From Arachis hypogaea (taxonomy: Eukaryota; Streptophyta; Magnoliopsida; Fabales; Fabaceae), in contig NC_092048.1 of assembly GCF_003086295.3 (NCBI RefSeq), forward strand, positions 39,494,425 through 39,558,424: DNA of 64,000 nt. The letters are read 5' to 3'. The notes below the pieces were generated by a model, which searched no databases, had not been told where the DNA came from, and was given only the letters and a program-made list of their open reading frames with translations. The position numbers and the translations under genes were made by a program. This document shows, piece by piece, positions 33,801 through 44,962 of this stretch (the stretch's first letter is position 1; every line of letters starts with the position of its first letter).

Positions 33801-35853
33801 TTTATTAAATAAAGCTTCTTACATTTCAGAGGAGACATAGCGACCTTTTGTCGATCGCAGGTCAGCTTCGTTCTCCCTGCGAAACAAGAAACAATTATTA
33901 GCAAAGAAAACACACTAAAATCTGAAATAGACACCACAACAAGACATACCCCTCTGCAGCAGTTTTTTCAACGTTTCCCCTTAGCCATTCATCTAGATCT
34001 TCACTTGATATTTCATATCTCTCACTACATTCATAAAAGAAGATGTTAACAAAAATAATTACAATGATAGATGGTAATATAGCTTACAAGGTACTGTACC
34101 CATCAAAGTATTGATCTTCTTCAGGAGATGAATGCTCAACAACAACTTTTTTCTTTTTGGGTTGTGTTCTGGGTGGAAAAAAAAGTATGAATCAGAAATA
34201 AAAAATTAATTTTATCACAGAATATTTATCCAAAAAAGTGCTTACTTTTTTGGTGTTGTTTTTGTCTTTTTCTTTTTCTTTTCCTTCTCCACCGGTGATG
34301 ATTCTTCGCTTCTATAAGTTAATAAGAGACACTTCAGTTAATACATGAAATCTTTATAATGAAGCCAAAAGAAAGGAGTAATAATTTCAGAACATTACTC
34401 ATCACTTGATTCAGATTCAGATTCTGAATCAGAATCTGACTCCTCTTGACTCTTCTTTCTTTTTCTGGAGTCCATTCTGGAAGGCAAACAATCATTATTT
34501 AGAACATACTAAAGATATAAAATACACCCAAATGAATGCACAAGATACACCCAACTGAATGGACAATATACACCCAACTCAGCAAACGAAATACACCTAA
34601 CTTAATGAACTACATACACCCAACTTGATCAACAAAATACACCCAAATGGTTCCACAAAATACACCCAACTCGACAAAGGAATTACACCCAAGTATGGTA
34701 CTTACTTTTTCCCCTTTTTGCTGGGGTGTTTTCTTGGTGAATCCTCTGAGTCTTCTTGAGTCTCAGACTCAGAGGTAGAACTGCCATTGTCAGTAGTTGT
34801 TTCTGTCTCCGAAGACGATGTTGAACTCGCCTTCCTTTTTTTATTTTTTTTATTTCTTGTTTTTTTTTCTTTTTTTTCTATTTTTTTCATTTTTTCTCTT
34901 GTCTCCACCATCTTTACAATTCCCTGAAACATTAGATATTTTAGTTAGCAACATTCAGGTAAATAAAATACACCCAACATATTATCTTCACTTACCAAAA
35001 TTTTCTCTGTTTCTGCACTCATTCTTTCCACCAACTGCTCCTTACTCCAGTTGGCAATCCAGGGTTTTGGCGGTCTTTCAGCCCTCTTCTTGCCTTTGTT
35101 TTTTGAAAGATGAAAGTAAATTATCATCAGGACAAAGAGGCAGCCATCAATTGCCTTCTTCTTTTTCTCCTTGTAGTCGGTGATGCCCTTGATGATAAAG
35201 GTCAAAACATGCCCCCCCCAGTTTCGCTCCGTTATGCTGTCCATCTCAAAAATTGGGGCCAGGTGCACAGGCGAGATTTTGTTTATTGTCGTTGGCAAAA
35301 GGAACGCCATCTGTATATAGAGGATGAAAATCCTCTTGAACATTAGGCGTTCCTCTTCGTTACCAACGCCAATATCCATCATCTCATCTATAAGACTTTT
35401 GAGGGTCTTACCCTAGAATCTTTTAAAAATTACTTTGTCATCCTCAGAAAGTTTCTTATAATCCACTTTCTGAGGAAACAGATTTCCTACAAAAAGGAAA
35501 ACAACAAAGTATCAAAGTCGGTTCAAATATACACCCAAGCATCAGTTAATATACACCTATAATTTTTAGCTAGTTACCTGTTGCATTGATGCCAAGCGCA
35601 TGACCTATCTTTCTTGGTGTTATTTTAAAAGAACCATATCCTGTTTCCAGTCTGTTCTCCCCAAGTTTGAAGTTGTTTGCCAGCTCCCTTAACAGTTGGT
35701 GATGCACCCTTAGTGGTGGGATGTGCATCAACCCACCGAATCCAAGATCCCTCACAATCGCCTTCTTCTCCTCACTCATGTTTCTGAATTTATCACTTAG
35801 GAGATGTGTGGCACACTTAAGGTCTTTTGTTTGGTTTCTTGCTGCCATTTTCT
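30894..35853 (-). pseudogene. Composite ULP-like (C48) cysteine protease gene of the MULE
   Basis: Many short exons on the minus strand. N-terminal exons 35853-35578 (MAARNQTKDLKCATHLLSDK) and 35486-34996 (IKGITDYKEKKKKAIDGC) resemble plant-mobile-domain-like parts of transposon-borne ULP genes. A Lys/Glu/Ser-rich linker spans 34930-33900. C-terminal exons are 32822-32342, 32255-32164, 32076-31948, 31857-31723, 31429-31317, 31246-31153 and 31067-30894. The Ulp1 catalytic set is visible: His and Asp in HWWLWVIDTT, Gln in SGQKS, Cys in YDCAIYVMKW. Damage: TAG at 35413-35415 and a 12-G run (32173-32184) shifting the frame. ULPs remove SUMO; whether this family does is unproven. A further 5' exon is probably hidden upstream. 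Confidence 0.78.
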
Positions 35854-36130
35854 CTGAAATAAAAAATACACCCAAAGATATCAGTAAGATACACCTATAT
35901 ATATGAGTCAGATACACCCATATATATGAGTCAGATACACCCATTGATAACAGTAAGATACACCCATAGATATGATTCAATACACCCATTGATAACAGTG
36001 AGATACACCCATAGATATGATTCAGATACATCCATATATATCAGTCAGGTATCACTCAAACATGCTTCAATATCAAGCAACATTACAAGGTCAAGCAATA
36101 TACACCCCCCAATCTACGAAATATACCCCC
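31450..36130 (-). repeat. Dispersed TGGGTGTA motifs in ULP-like gene introns
   Basis: On the plus strand TACACCCA recurs dozens of times (31502-31625, 32105-32155, 33028-33110, 33760-33785, 34525-34690, 34970, 35530, 35870-36110). Read in the sense of the minus-strand gene, this is TGGGTGTA, the same motif and direction relative to transcription as in the transposase gene. Exons such as 31317-31429 and 32342-32822 lack it. Confidence 0.85.
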
Positions 36131-36155
36131 AAAAATCAGTTACAGAAGATCTAGA

Positions 36156-37155
36156 NNNNNNNNNNNNNNNNNNNNNNNNNNNNNNNNNNNNNNNNNNNNN
36201 NNNNNNNNNNNNNNNNNNNNNNNNNNNNNNNNNNNNNNNNNNNNNNNNNNNNNNNNNNNNNNNNNNNNNNNNNNNNNNNNNNNNNNNNNNNNNNNNNNNN
36301 NNNNNNNNNNNNNNNNNNNNNNNNNNNNNNNNNNNNNNNNNNNNNNNNNNNNNNNNNNNNNNNNNNNNNNNNNNNNNNNNNNNNNNNNNNNNNNNNNNNN
36401 NNNNNNNNNNNNNNNNNNNNNNNNNNNNNNNNNNNNNNNNNNNNNNNNNNNNNNNNNNNNNNNNNNNNNNNNNNNNNNNNNNNNNNNNNNNNNNNNNNNN
36501 NNNNNNNNNNNNNNNNNNNNNNNNNNNNNNNNNNNNNNNNNNNNNNNNNNNNNNNNNNNNNNNNNNNNNNNNNNNNNNNNNNNNNNNNNNNNNNNNNNNN
36601 NNNNNNNNNNNNNNNNNNNNNNNNNNNNNNNNNNNNNNNNNNNNNNNNNNNNNNNNNNNNNNNNNNNNNNNNNNNNNNNNNNNNNNNNNNNNNNNNNNNN
36701 NNNNNNNNNNNNNNNNNNNNNNNNNNNNNNNNNNNNNNNNNNNNNNNNNNNNNNNNNNNNNNNNNNNNNNNNNNNNNNNNNNNNNNNNNNNNNNNNNNNN
36801 NNNNNNNNNNNNNNNNNNNNNNNNNNNNNNNNNNNNNNNNNNNNNNNNNNNNNNNNNNNNNNNNNNNNNNNNNNNNNNNNNNNNNNNNNNNNNNNNNNNN
36901 NNNNNNNNNNNNNNNNNNNNNNNNNNNNNNNNNNNNNNNNNNNNNNNNNNNNNNNNNNNNNNNNNNNNNNNNNNNNNNNNNNNNNNNNNNNNNNNNNNNN
37001 NNNNNNNNNNNNNNNNNNNNNNNNNNNNNNNNNNNNNNNNNNNNNNNNNNNNNNNNNNNNNNNNNNNNNNNNNNNNNNNNNNNNNNNNNNNNNNNNNNNN
37101 NNNNNNNNNNNNNNNNNNNNNNNNNNNNNNNNNNNNNNNNNNNNNNNNNNNNNNN
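36156..37155. other. Assembly gap, 1000 N
   Basis: Exactly 1000 undetermined bases, so probably a placeholder of unknown true length. It hides the right end of the MULE, the first exon of its ULP-like gene, and perhaps the C-terminal exons of the BRUTUS gene. Confidence 0.98.
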
Positions 37156-37385
37156 ATATGTTAAAAGTTAAAACTAGTTTTAGCCTATAAACCAGTTTAA
37201 ACTGGTTTTTTCAATTAAAACTGGTTTTATTTTTATGAACTGGTTTAAACTGGTGCACTGTATTGTAAACTGGTTTAAAACCAGTTTCTTATTTGACAAA
37301 GTAGTTTGGTTCAGTTTCTAAACCATTTAAAATGGTTTAGTGCAGTTTCAGTTCAGTTTATGAAAAAACTGAACCATGAACACCC
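37156..37385. repeat. AACTGGTTT-rich repeat ending CACCCCTAG (hAT-like MITE candidate)
   Basis: AAACTGGTTT and its complement AAACCAGTTT alternate about ten times, so the segment is strongly self-complementary. The right end GAACCATGAACACCCCTAG is, on the other strand, CTAGGGGTGTTCATGGTTC, a form common at the ends of plant hAT-like small elements. It abuts broken BRUTUS coding sequence at about 37385. The left end is in the gap. Confidence 0.5.
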
Positions 37386-39689
37386 CTAGTTGTGGGACTC
37401 TAATAAGTTTCGCTTGGCTGACTTTATGTTCCCATCTGATTTGTCTAATACTAAACAATCTCTTACAGATGATGCGGAAGCACAAGCACAGAATGGCCAA
37501 GCAATGTTTTCTTCTGTATCAGAAAGTCTTTGAACAGGACAGCAGCCTGAAGCACCAGAAGACAAACATAGACCTTCAATACGAGCCTTGCAAGCCCACC
37601 CAGAGAAGAGTGTAACTATAGCAGAATCCATTTCTGGAACTGAAACAGATTGGGATATTGTCAGATATAGACTTTTGTTTTTGGATGAAAAATTGTCGGA
37701 TGAAATTGTGAAATTTCATTTCTTTAAGCAGGCAAATATATTAAAATAGACATATAACTTGCCAACTGCATGTTTCTCAGAAACATCTTTGTTTCTTCTG
37801 CTGTTAATGATCCTATCAACCATGGAAGGACACGCTCAATCAATTTCAGAGGCATCATGCACAAGCTTTGATACAGAAGTTCGCATTGCCTTTTAAAGCT
37901 AAAGTGCTTTCTTGCAAGTGGAAGGACCTATGGAATAGATCAATTAAGCGCATTTAACATTCCTTGAAAGGTAACTTGTGTTGCAACTATCTTGTCAAAA
38001 TCACAGAATAAAATTTAATTACGCACTATGAAACAAAAACTTTCAGTGTCATACTTATGATAAAATTCGGTTAATTAACTAATATATATGAGAATTGGTT
38101 ATATTTATCAACTTTGAACATATGATGCATATCCCACAAACCAAATATATCAATCTTTATGTTGCAGAATAAAATCAAATTTGCTAACTAATTCCGAATT
38201 TCCAACAAACACCTCCAAACATTATCACATAAACATTTATGACTCACCTGAACTTCTTCATTACGGAAATGTCTCTATGGTTTCCATTATATGATCAGCA
38301 TGTGAGCATAACTTTGAAAAGAATTCAACTTCTGAATTAGATGTTGCTCCTTCACTTTGAATACCTTCAACCAAACACCGAAAGTCATTAAATTGGCTTT
38401 CTTCTTCAGCATGCTCCTGAAAAAATGACAATTCTCCATCTACTGCTGGAAAAATAACTTTGTCCTCAGCAATACTACATTGCCAGTAATAAATAATCAA
38501 TACCTCAGACATGGAAGGTTGTCTTTGCTATTCAAATAACATCAGATTTACAATACTATAAGTTTGCAGAAAAATACATACAGTACCATGAATCAAGTAT
38601 GGAAATTTTTAAAAGAAACATAATTGGGTAAGCTAAACTAAGGTGGTACCTATGAAATATACAAACTTCAGCAATGAACTGCAATCTTTGATTAAAAGAG
38701 GATAGATTTGTAAAATCCCCTGAACTTTGTATCTTTCTGGTCTCCACTGCTATCTCACTTAGCTATTTTCTAATTGCATTATGCCAGAGCAATATTTCAT
38801 CTATAGGATGTGTTCCAATGGCATCAGAGTCATCCAGGGTAGATCCAGAATATTTCCTTTTTCCAGTTGATGGGCTACTACTAGATTGAACTTGAGAATG
38901 TTTTACGCAACTGTCAACTGTGTTAACACTGCTTCTCCCTTCCATCCACTTGAAAATACCTTCAATAAGTAAGAATTGTATATATTATAATCACATATCA
39001 GCTTCAACCCATAAAGCAACATCAACAAGAAAAGGAATCAGCAATGCCTTATACAGAATTTAAAATTTAAAACCACACCTTTTGAAGAAGCTTTTCCTCT
39101 GGCACTATCTTGATTAAGCAATTCTGCAAATCCAGTCGTTCATCAGGTGATATGGATCTTGAAAGCCATGGAAGAAATTCTGTCATCATGTTCACAGGAA
39201 TACTGCAAAGAAACTGCCAAACTAAAGATGCCTGCTCCTCGAGAGAGAACTTCTCAATAAGCAAAGGAAATACCTGATATCACCCAAGAAAAGGGGGAAA
39301 ATTAAATTCAGACACATCCAAAAGGATTTCTACTTACTCAGTTTTACAAATTCCACTTGCATTGGAATATACGTGAATTCTTAATTCAATTTCTTCCTGA
39401 AATCAACTTTAGCTGTAAGTTTTATATAAAATACTTCTTATCAGACCAAATGTTAACAGCTTAAAGATTTATGGATACAAGTAATGTACAAAGTTGATAA
39501 GTAAATTTGGCTTTAGTTATATTTATTAATATCACATTAAAGGTTCAATAATTTGAATGTGTTGATGTTAGTCGATGGCACCATATCACTCTGAGCCCCA
39601 AACTTAAGGGTACTATCATCCCATTTGGCCAGCTATTTAATACAACAACCCCTAAACCCCACGTTATGCCCAGAACCAATGCGAGTCCA

Positions 39690-40530
39690 AACAAGGGATG
39701 GGCATAAAAAATTTCCTGTTTCTCGGTCATTCACAACGACTGATGAAGGATTCCTCAAAAAGTTAAGGATTAATATAGTAATCATTTTGAAAATTTTAAA
39801 TCGAATGGATTCGGTCTTATACATACGCGAGGAAGGTAATCAAAAAAGAAAGAAAATGAGTTCTTCTTTCTTTTATCACTTAGGAGCCGTGCAAGATGAA
39901 AGTCTCATGCACGGTTTTGAATGAAAATATGGAATGGAATAGTTTTTTTTCTATTTAATCTTATTATTTTAAAAATTTATATTATTCTATTTCATATATA
40001 TATATATATATATGATATATGAAACAGAATAATGTGAAATCTAATATGATTTATATTTATATATTAATATTAAATTCTTATAAATAAATAAAACGATTTT
40101 ATTATATCCTATTATTTTTTACTTAGAATAGTTCGAATTGTATAGATACATATGGATACATATAGAATTATGTAGAAAGTCGTATTTGATGAAAGTCGTA
40201 TGTACGACTTGGGGGGAGATCTTTCATATTTTTCGAGATCCACCCTACAATATGGGGCAATCCTATTAATGAAGCAAATTCAATGAAGCAACAACTGCGG
40301 ATTCTCTAGCTATATTACAATATCTTGTTCCGTATACGGGAGCAGCTCTGGCTGAATTTTTGGCATTCCAACCTTCCTTTTCCTTTCAGGGCTATCCGAA
40401 AAGAAAGAGAATTCAGTACTTCTTGGTCGTGAATATCTGAATAGGACAAACCGCCTATTGGGTCATTTCTACTGGACAAGTGAAGTAAATAATTTTTAAA
40501 ACCCAAAAATAGAAACACATATATGGCTTT
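39690..40530 (+). other. Plastid-derived DNA (NUPT) in the BRUTUS intron
   Basis: GAGCCGTGCAAGATGAAAGT followed by CTCATGCACGGTTTTGAATG (39883-39922) is the domain V hairpin of a plastid group II intron, and the preceding bases from about 39713 resemble the 3' part of such an intron. At 40282-40356 one frame reads ATTADSLAILQYLVPYTGAA, close to plastid ATP synthase alpha. Between them lies AT-rich DNA with an (AT)n run. Which plastid intron it is I cannot say. The two pieces may come from one or two transfers. Confidence 0.65.
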
Positions 40531-41934
40531 AGTGTCCTAGAATTTATTAAACCTCTCATCATAAGATTAATTTGGATCTAAGTTCCACCACATTGGACAA
40601 TCTGGCATTCTCCCACATTCCAAGATTTAAGAATAGTATTTAAATTCCTTTTAGAATAAGGAGGATCCCTTATTCTTTAATCTCTTTGTAGCCTGTTGTA
40701 ACACCCTAATATTCAAATCCTTATGCTCGAGCCATAAGTCAATGATATTACGGTGGTACGACTCTCAGGTGGATTTTTCATATATAAATATAGGTAATTT
40801 TCGAAAGGAGTATTAATCGAGAAGCCTGAAAAGAGTAGAAATAAAATCGCGAAGACGTATCACTCACGTTTCGACAACGAAAAGTTAAACTGCTAAGCCA
40901 AACGCGATATACGGACAATGCATAAAGGAGATTAAGAGATAGATAACAGATAGATATATATAGCATAAGTAAATAGCCACTAGTCGCGACCCGCGAAGTT
41001 TAGGCCGGCTAGGGTACAGTATGAAAGTAGATGACAACAGTATATCCTAATCTCTCCCAAAGGAAACATAAGAGCCTCTATAGGCAAGTTCCAAAAGAGT
41101 TCAATACATAATATAATCTTTTCAAAACAAAGGTGGAGAGATTCTAAGCAAAACACAAAGTAGAGAAAATAAATATCTTCGCCGTCTCTTAGACGAACCA
41201 CAGCTCACTTCTGAGCACCTGGACCTGTATCTGAAAAACAAGAGATATATACGGAATGAGAACCCCGGGCCCATGGGTACGGTAAAAGTGCCAAATAAAT
41301 ACAATGCACTGCAATAAAAACTCACTAAGCATCCTAAGCTTCTTCACCAAATATCCAGCCTAAATTCTCACTAATCCATGAATAGGCAACTGTCATAAGG
41401 GGATAATAAATCTAATTCTTGTTACACATGTTTCCAAACTCGCTGACTCTTCCACGAGTCAAACTCAGAATCATAAGCAAAACTATCACCAGTTGTTCTG
41501 CCTCAGCAATTCTATATCAATACATCATACCCTCGCCTGGAGCTAGTGAAACCACATCACTGCGTCTACCCAGGGAGTTCCAATTATCTCATTTAATAAT
41601 CATCATCATCATACAATCGCATCATCAATTCATCCCATCAAAAACAGCCCTCACACCCACCGACACCAGCATGAGGGCCTCTGAGTTGTACAAACACAAG
41701 CAATACAGGCAAGTAATACACAAATATGGTACAAGTAGAACAAGTAGCATATAGTCAGGTAACATGGCATATATGATGTAGAAATCCAAAACAAATGGCA
41801 AACCCAAACAATTCAAACATATGCAAATGATGAATGCCTGCCCTATGGCTGATGATATCATCTGTCGGTTATCAAGCCAACCCGACATGTCCGGTACCTA
41901 ACCCGGGCACAGTCTCTCTGTTGCGTATTAATAT

Positions 41935-42096
41935 CATTAGAGGGAATATGCGTCCTGTCATCATTAGAGGGTATCTGCGCCCTGTCACCATTAGAGGGTA
42001 TCTGCGCCCTGTCACTATTAGAGGGTATCTGCGCCCTGTCACCATTAGAAGGTATATGCGCCCTGTCGCCATTAGAGGGTATATGCGCCCTGTCGC
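41935..42096. repeat. 27-bp minisatellite, six units, left LTR
   Basis: Unit CATTAGAGGGTATCTGCGCC plus CTGTCAC, repeated six times with point differences (TATCTGCG against TATATGCG; CAC against CGC). Confidence 0.92.
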
Positions 42097-42589
42097 CCTT
42101 ACAACCAGAGAGAAAATACAAACATGCTTACATTCAACATTTTCCATCATTATTCATTTATCATATGCCTTTATACTCAGCCATAATCCATAATGGCTTT
42201 GCCGTAACTCGGTAATAACTCAGCCATCCGGCTCACAGTTCAATCCAGAACTAGCCAATTTATCAACATGGCTCCGCCGTATCCGGCAATAACTCAGCCA
42301 TCCGGCTCATGGTCCAATCAAGAACCAACCATTTATCAATAAATATAGCCCTTCGGCTCATGGCATACACGGTACTTCCACCGCCATCCTCCATATCTCA
42401 TATAATCATCTTTGATCATCATTGATCTTACCCTTTCCCCTTGCTTCACTCGCAAGTTACCACATCCCCTAGCTCCTTTCTCATTGCTAGGCATATCATA
42501 ATGATTTAATACATAAGGGGTGAGATCGGAGGCTTAGAAGTATGAGATTTGGCTTTTAAAACTCAAAAATCAACTTTGGCATGAAAGCA

Positions 42590-42900
42590 GGGCCACGCGT
42601 ACGCGCACTCCACGCGCACGCGTGGATGGCCAAAAACTCATCGACGCGCAAGCGCCATATGCGCGAACGCGCGGGTTGAAAATATCCAAACGGCGCGCAA
42701 GCGTCAGCCACGCGTACACGTGGGTGCTCTTGCGCCCAGGCACAAAACTGGCACAACCCTAGCACAACTCTCTGGAAAATAGTTGGGCATTTGGTGCAGC
42801 GCATCGACACGCCCGCGCACACCACGCGCACGCGTGGATGGTGCTTTCTGGAAGAACGGCGCGTACGCGCCAAGTGCGCCTACGCGCGGAGGGTCGTTCT
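42590..42900. repeat. CG-rich ACGCGTACGCG block in the left LTR (copy at 49705-50010)
   Basis: CCACGCGTACGCGCACTCCA, CGCGCACGCGTGG and similar words recur many times, rich in MluI-like ACGCGT and in self-complementary steps. It contrasts sharply with the AT-rich surroundings. I know such words from Arachis gypsy LTRs. It may act as the LTR promoter or a methylation island; unproven. Confidence 0.7.
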
Positions 42901-44949
42901 GCTAAAAATTTTCTAAGTTAAAAGCTGCAGATTTTACAGATTCAACCCCCAATCTTCCGACGGACATAACTCTCTCATTTTAAAGCGTTTTTCACCTGTT
43001 CTTCGAACGACATGGACATCCCGGATCCAATTTCATTTTTAAACAAATTTGGCACGAAACAGGGATCCGTAGTCCAAGTTATGTCCCATCAAAATATGCC
43101 CAAAAACCATGTTTTCATACAAAATCACAAGGTGCCATTTTCAAAACAAGCCATTTTCAACTATTTTCAAAATCAACCAAAACATGCCAATTTCAACCCT
43201 TTTTGAAATCAATCCAAATGTACCAAAATCAACATCAAGCCATCCTCAACTCATACATTGACGCTTTACCAAAATTTCCAAAACCACATCCAACCATTTC
43301 AACACTTCTCAATCAAATGCCTAAAGGATAAACACAATATCATGTCATACATCCTTCTTCATCCCAATTTCCAATAATACCATTTCCAAATTAACCATCA
43401 TTATACCTAATCAACATCATACTCACTATCACGTGGTTTCACCCATAAATCAACCTTAATCATTCCTCAAGCATATATCACAACATACATATCTCTAATG
43501 CATCATCATACCATCAAGGCATCAATAATCATAATCATATATATGATCACATAATATATCTCAACCAAACCAAACATACCTCATCTACATAATTTCACCC
43601 AAAATTACCAAATTCCGTACTTCAACTCCTCATACCTTATTATTCAATAACCAACCTAATCATTCATATATTCATTATCTGAAATTCATCCAATCACTTG
43701 TGCCATCATACAATGCACACATCGACTTACCTTTCTTACCTCTTTCTGGCCTCCGGCTCAATTTTCACAATTTAAATGCACGAACCACAAATCAATACTC
43801 ATTACCCAGTACATCAAATTCTCAATACACCAAGCATACATGGCCACACAATTTTCAACCCAATCATTAATTCACATTGCATACCAACTATGCATATTAG
43901 CACCAACCATTTACACAATCCAAACTTAATCCTAGGGGCATCTAGCCTAGGAATTCTCGTCACAACACACGGTACTTAAATGAAACTTAAACCGTACCTC
44001 TTGTAGCCAAACCAATTGAGCCTCTTCTTTGGAAGTCTTCACCAACCTTAGCTCCAAGCCTTGTACCAAAGCTCCTCAAGCAATACCAATCTCCCAATTG
44101 TGCACCAACATCACCAAATACACTAACATAACCAATATCACATACATACATCAACCTAGGGCTCATAAAAATGACAAATCACAAGGGTTTGAGTACATCT
44201 TACCTCAGCCCATATGAAGTAGGGATAGAACTCACTTAGAATCCATGTTGGAGTATCCCTAAACACCCAAAATCACAAGATTTCAACACCAACTACCCAA
44301 AAAACGTGTAATAGTAGAGAATTTCGAAAACTGGGCAGAGATGAATGGAATACTCACCACAAAACTTAGATAAAATTGTAGAGGATGAGAAGAGCGACGC
44401 GTGGCCGCAAACGACTCGTCAATCGGAGCTCCGTAGCTCAAGTTATGGTGGTTTGAAGATCAAAGAGAGTTAGGTTTTCTCTCTTCTCTTTTCTCTTCCC
44501 AATTTCAGCGCCCAACACCCCTTCTTTAGGGTAAAATGAGCTGAAATGCTCATAACTAATGTTCATATATGTTGGGCATTGGGTCCACTTATGCCCGGAT
44601 TACTTATTTTTGTCCATTGGCCCAATTTTAGACCAAAACCTTTAAGATTAGCGCTCTAAGTCGCACTTCAAATATTTCTACCTCCCCTAATTATAATTCC
44701 TCATTTCTTAATCTTATTTACTCATAATCAATTTTCTCAGCTGCAGTACCAGACAGATCTCAGCCGGTACTTCCGGTCAAAATTTCACTGCGCGCTTTTA
44801 CGCTGAAAACTATGTTTTCCGACTCGGAAAAATTTACTGAATCCAAATATCATATTTAAATCATCAAATTCCAATTGCCAAATCTTTCAACCATATTTGC
44901 TCCTATTTAACTTATTATTTAATTAATTTCGGTTAGACCGGGTATTACA

Positions 44950-44962
44950 TTCTACCCCCTAA
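44950..44962 (-). other. Polypurine tract, chromovirus-type element
   Basis: Minus strand TTAGGGGGTAGAA directly before the TGTAATACC start of the left (3') LTR. Confidence 0.85.

Larger units (their letters stand above)
26733..36155. mobile_element. Mutator-like element with FAR1/mudrA-type and ULP-like genes
   Basis: Left edge near 26733 (GATAAGAGAAAAGCTCTGCA), a terminus I recognise loosely from Arachis MULEs; the edge is not fixed because the right end is in or beyond the assembly gap at 36156, so no inverted repeat or 9-bp duplication can be shown. Inside are a FAR1/MULE transposase gene (27087-30146, plus) and a ULP-like cysteine protease gene (30894-35853, minus), facing each other. 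MULEs carrying ULP-like genes are known in plants (the Kaonashi genes of Arabidopsis, CUMULE of melon). Both genes are decayed. Confidence 0.72.
40697..44949 (-). repeat. 3' LTR of the chromovirus-type element
   Basis: 4253 bp, direct repeat of 47892-52081. It contains the longer minisatellite (41935-42096) and a CG-rich block at 42590-42900. It starts right after the TSD CCTGT. Confidence 0.92.

Noticed and set aside
31450..36130. TACACCC repeats as a CRISPR array or telomere-like tract
   Set aside because: Spacing is irregular, units are only 7-9 bases, and they stay within introns of a eukaryotic gene. The plant telomere unit is TTTAGGG, which does not match.
35926..37164. A 412-codon open frame crossing the gap
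   Set aside because: Almost all of it is N, so there is no coding evidence; the readable part is TACACCC repeat sequence.
41834..42193. Frames such as RPVTIRGYLRPVTIRGY as a repeat protein gene
   Set aside because: They come from the 27-bp minisatellite in an LTR, change between the two LTR copies and occur on both strands.
42556..42873. 105-codon Arg-rich minus frame in the CG-rich LTR block
   Set aside because: Present with changes in both LTRs, driven by CGCG repeats, no domain.
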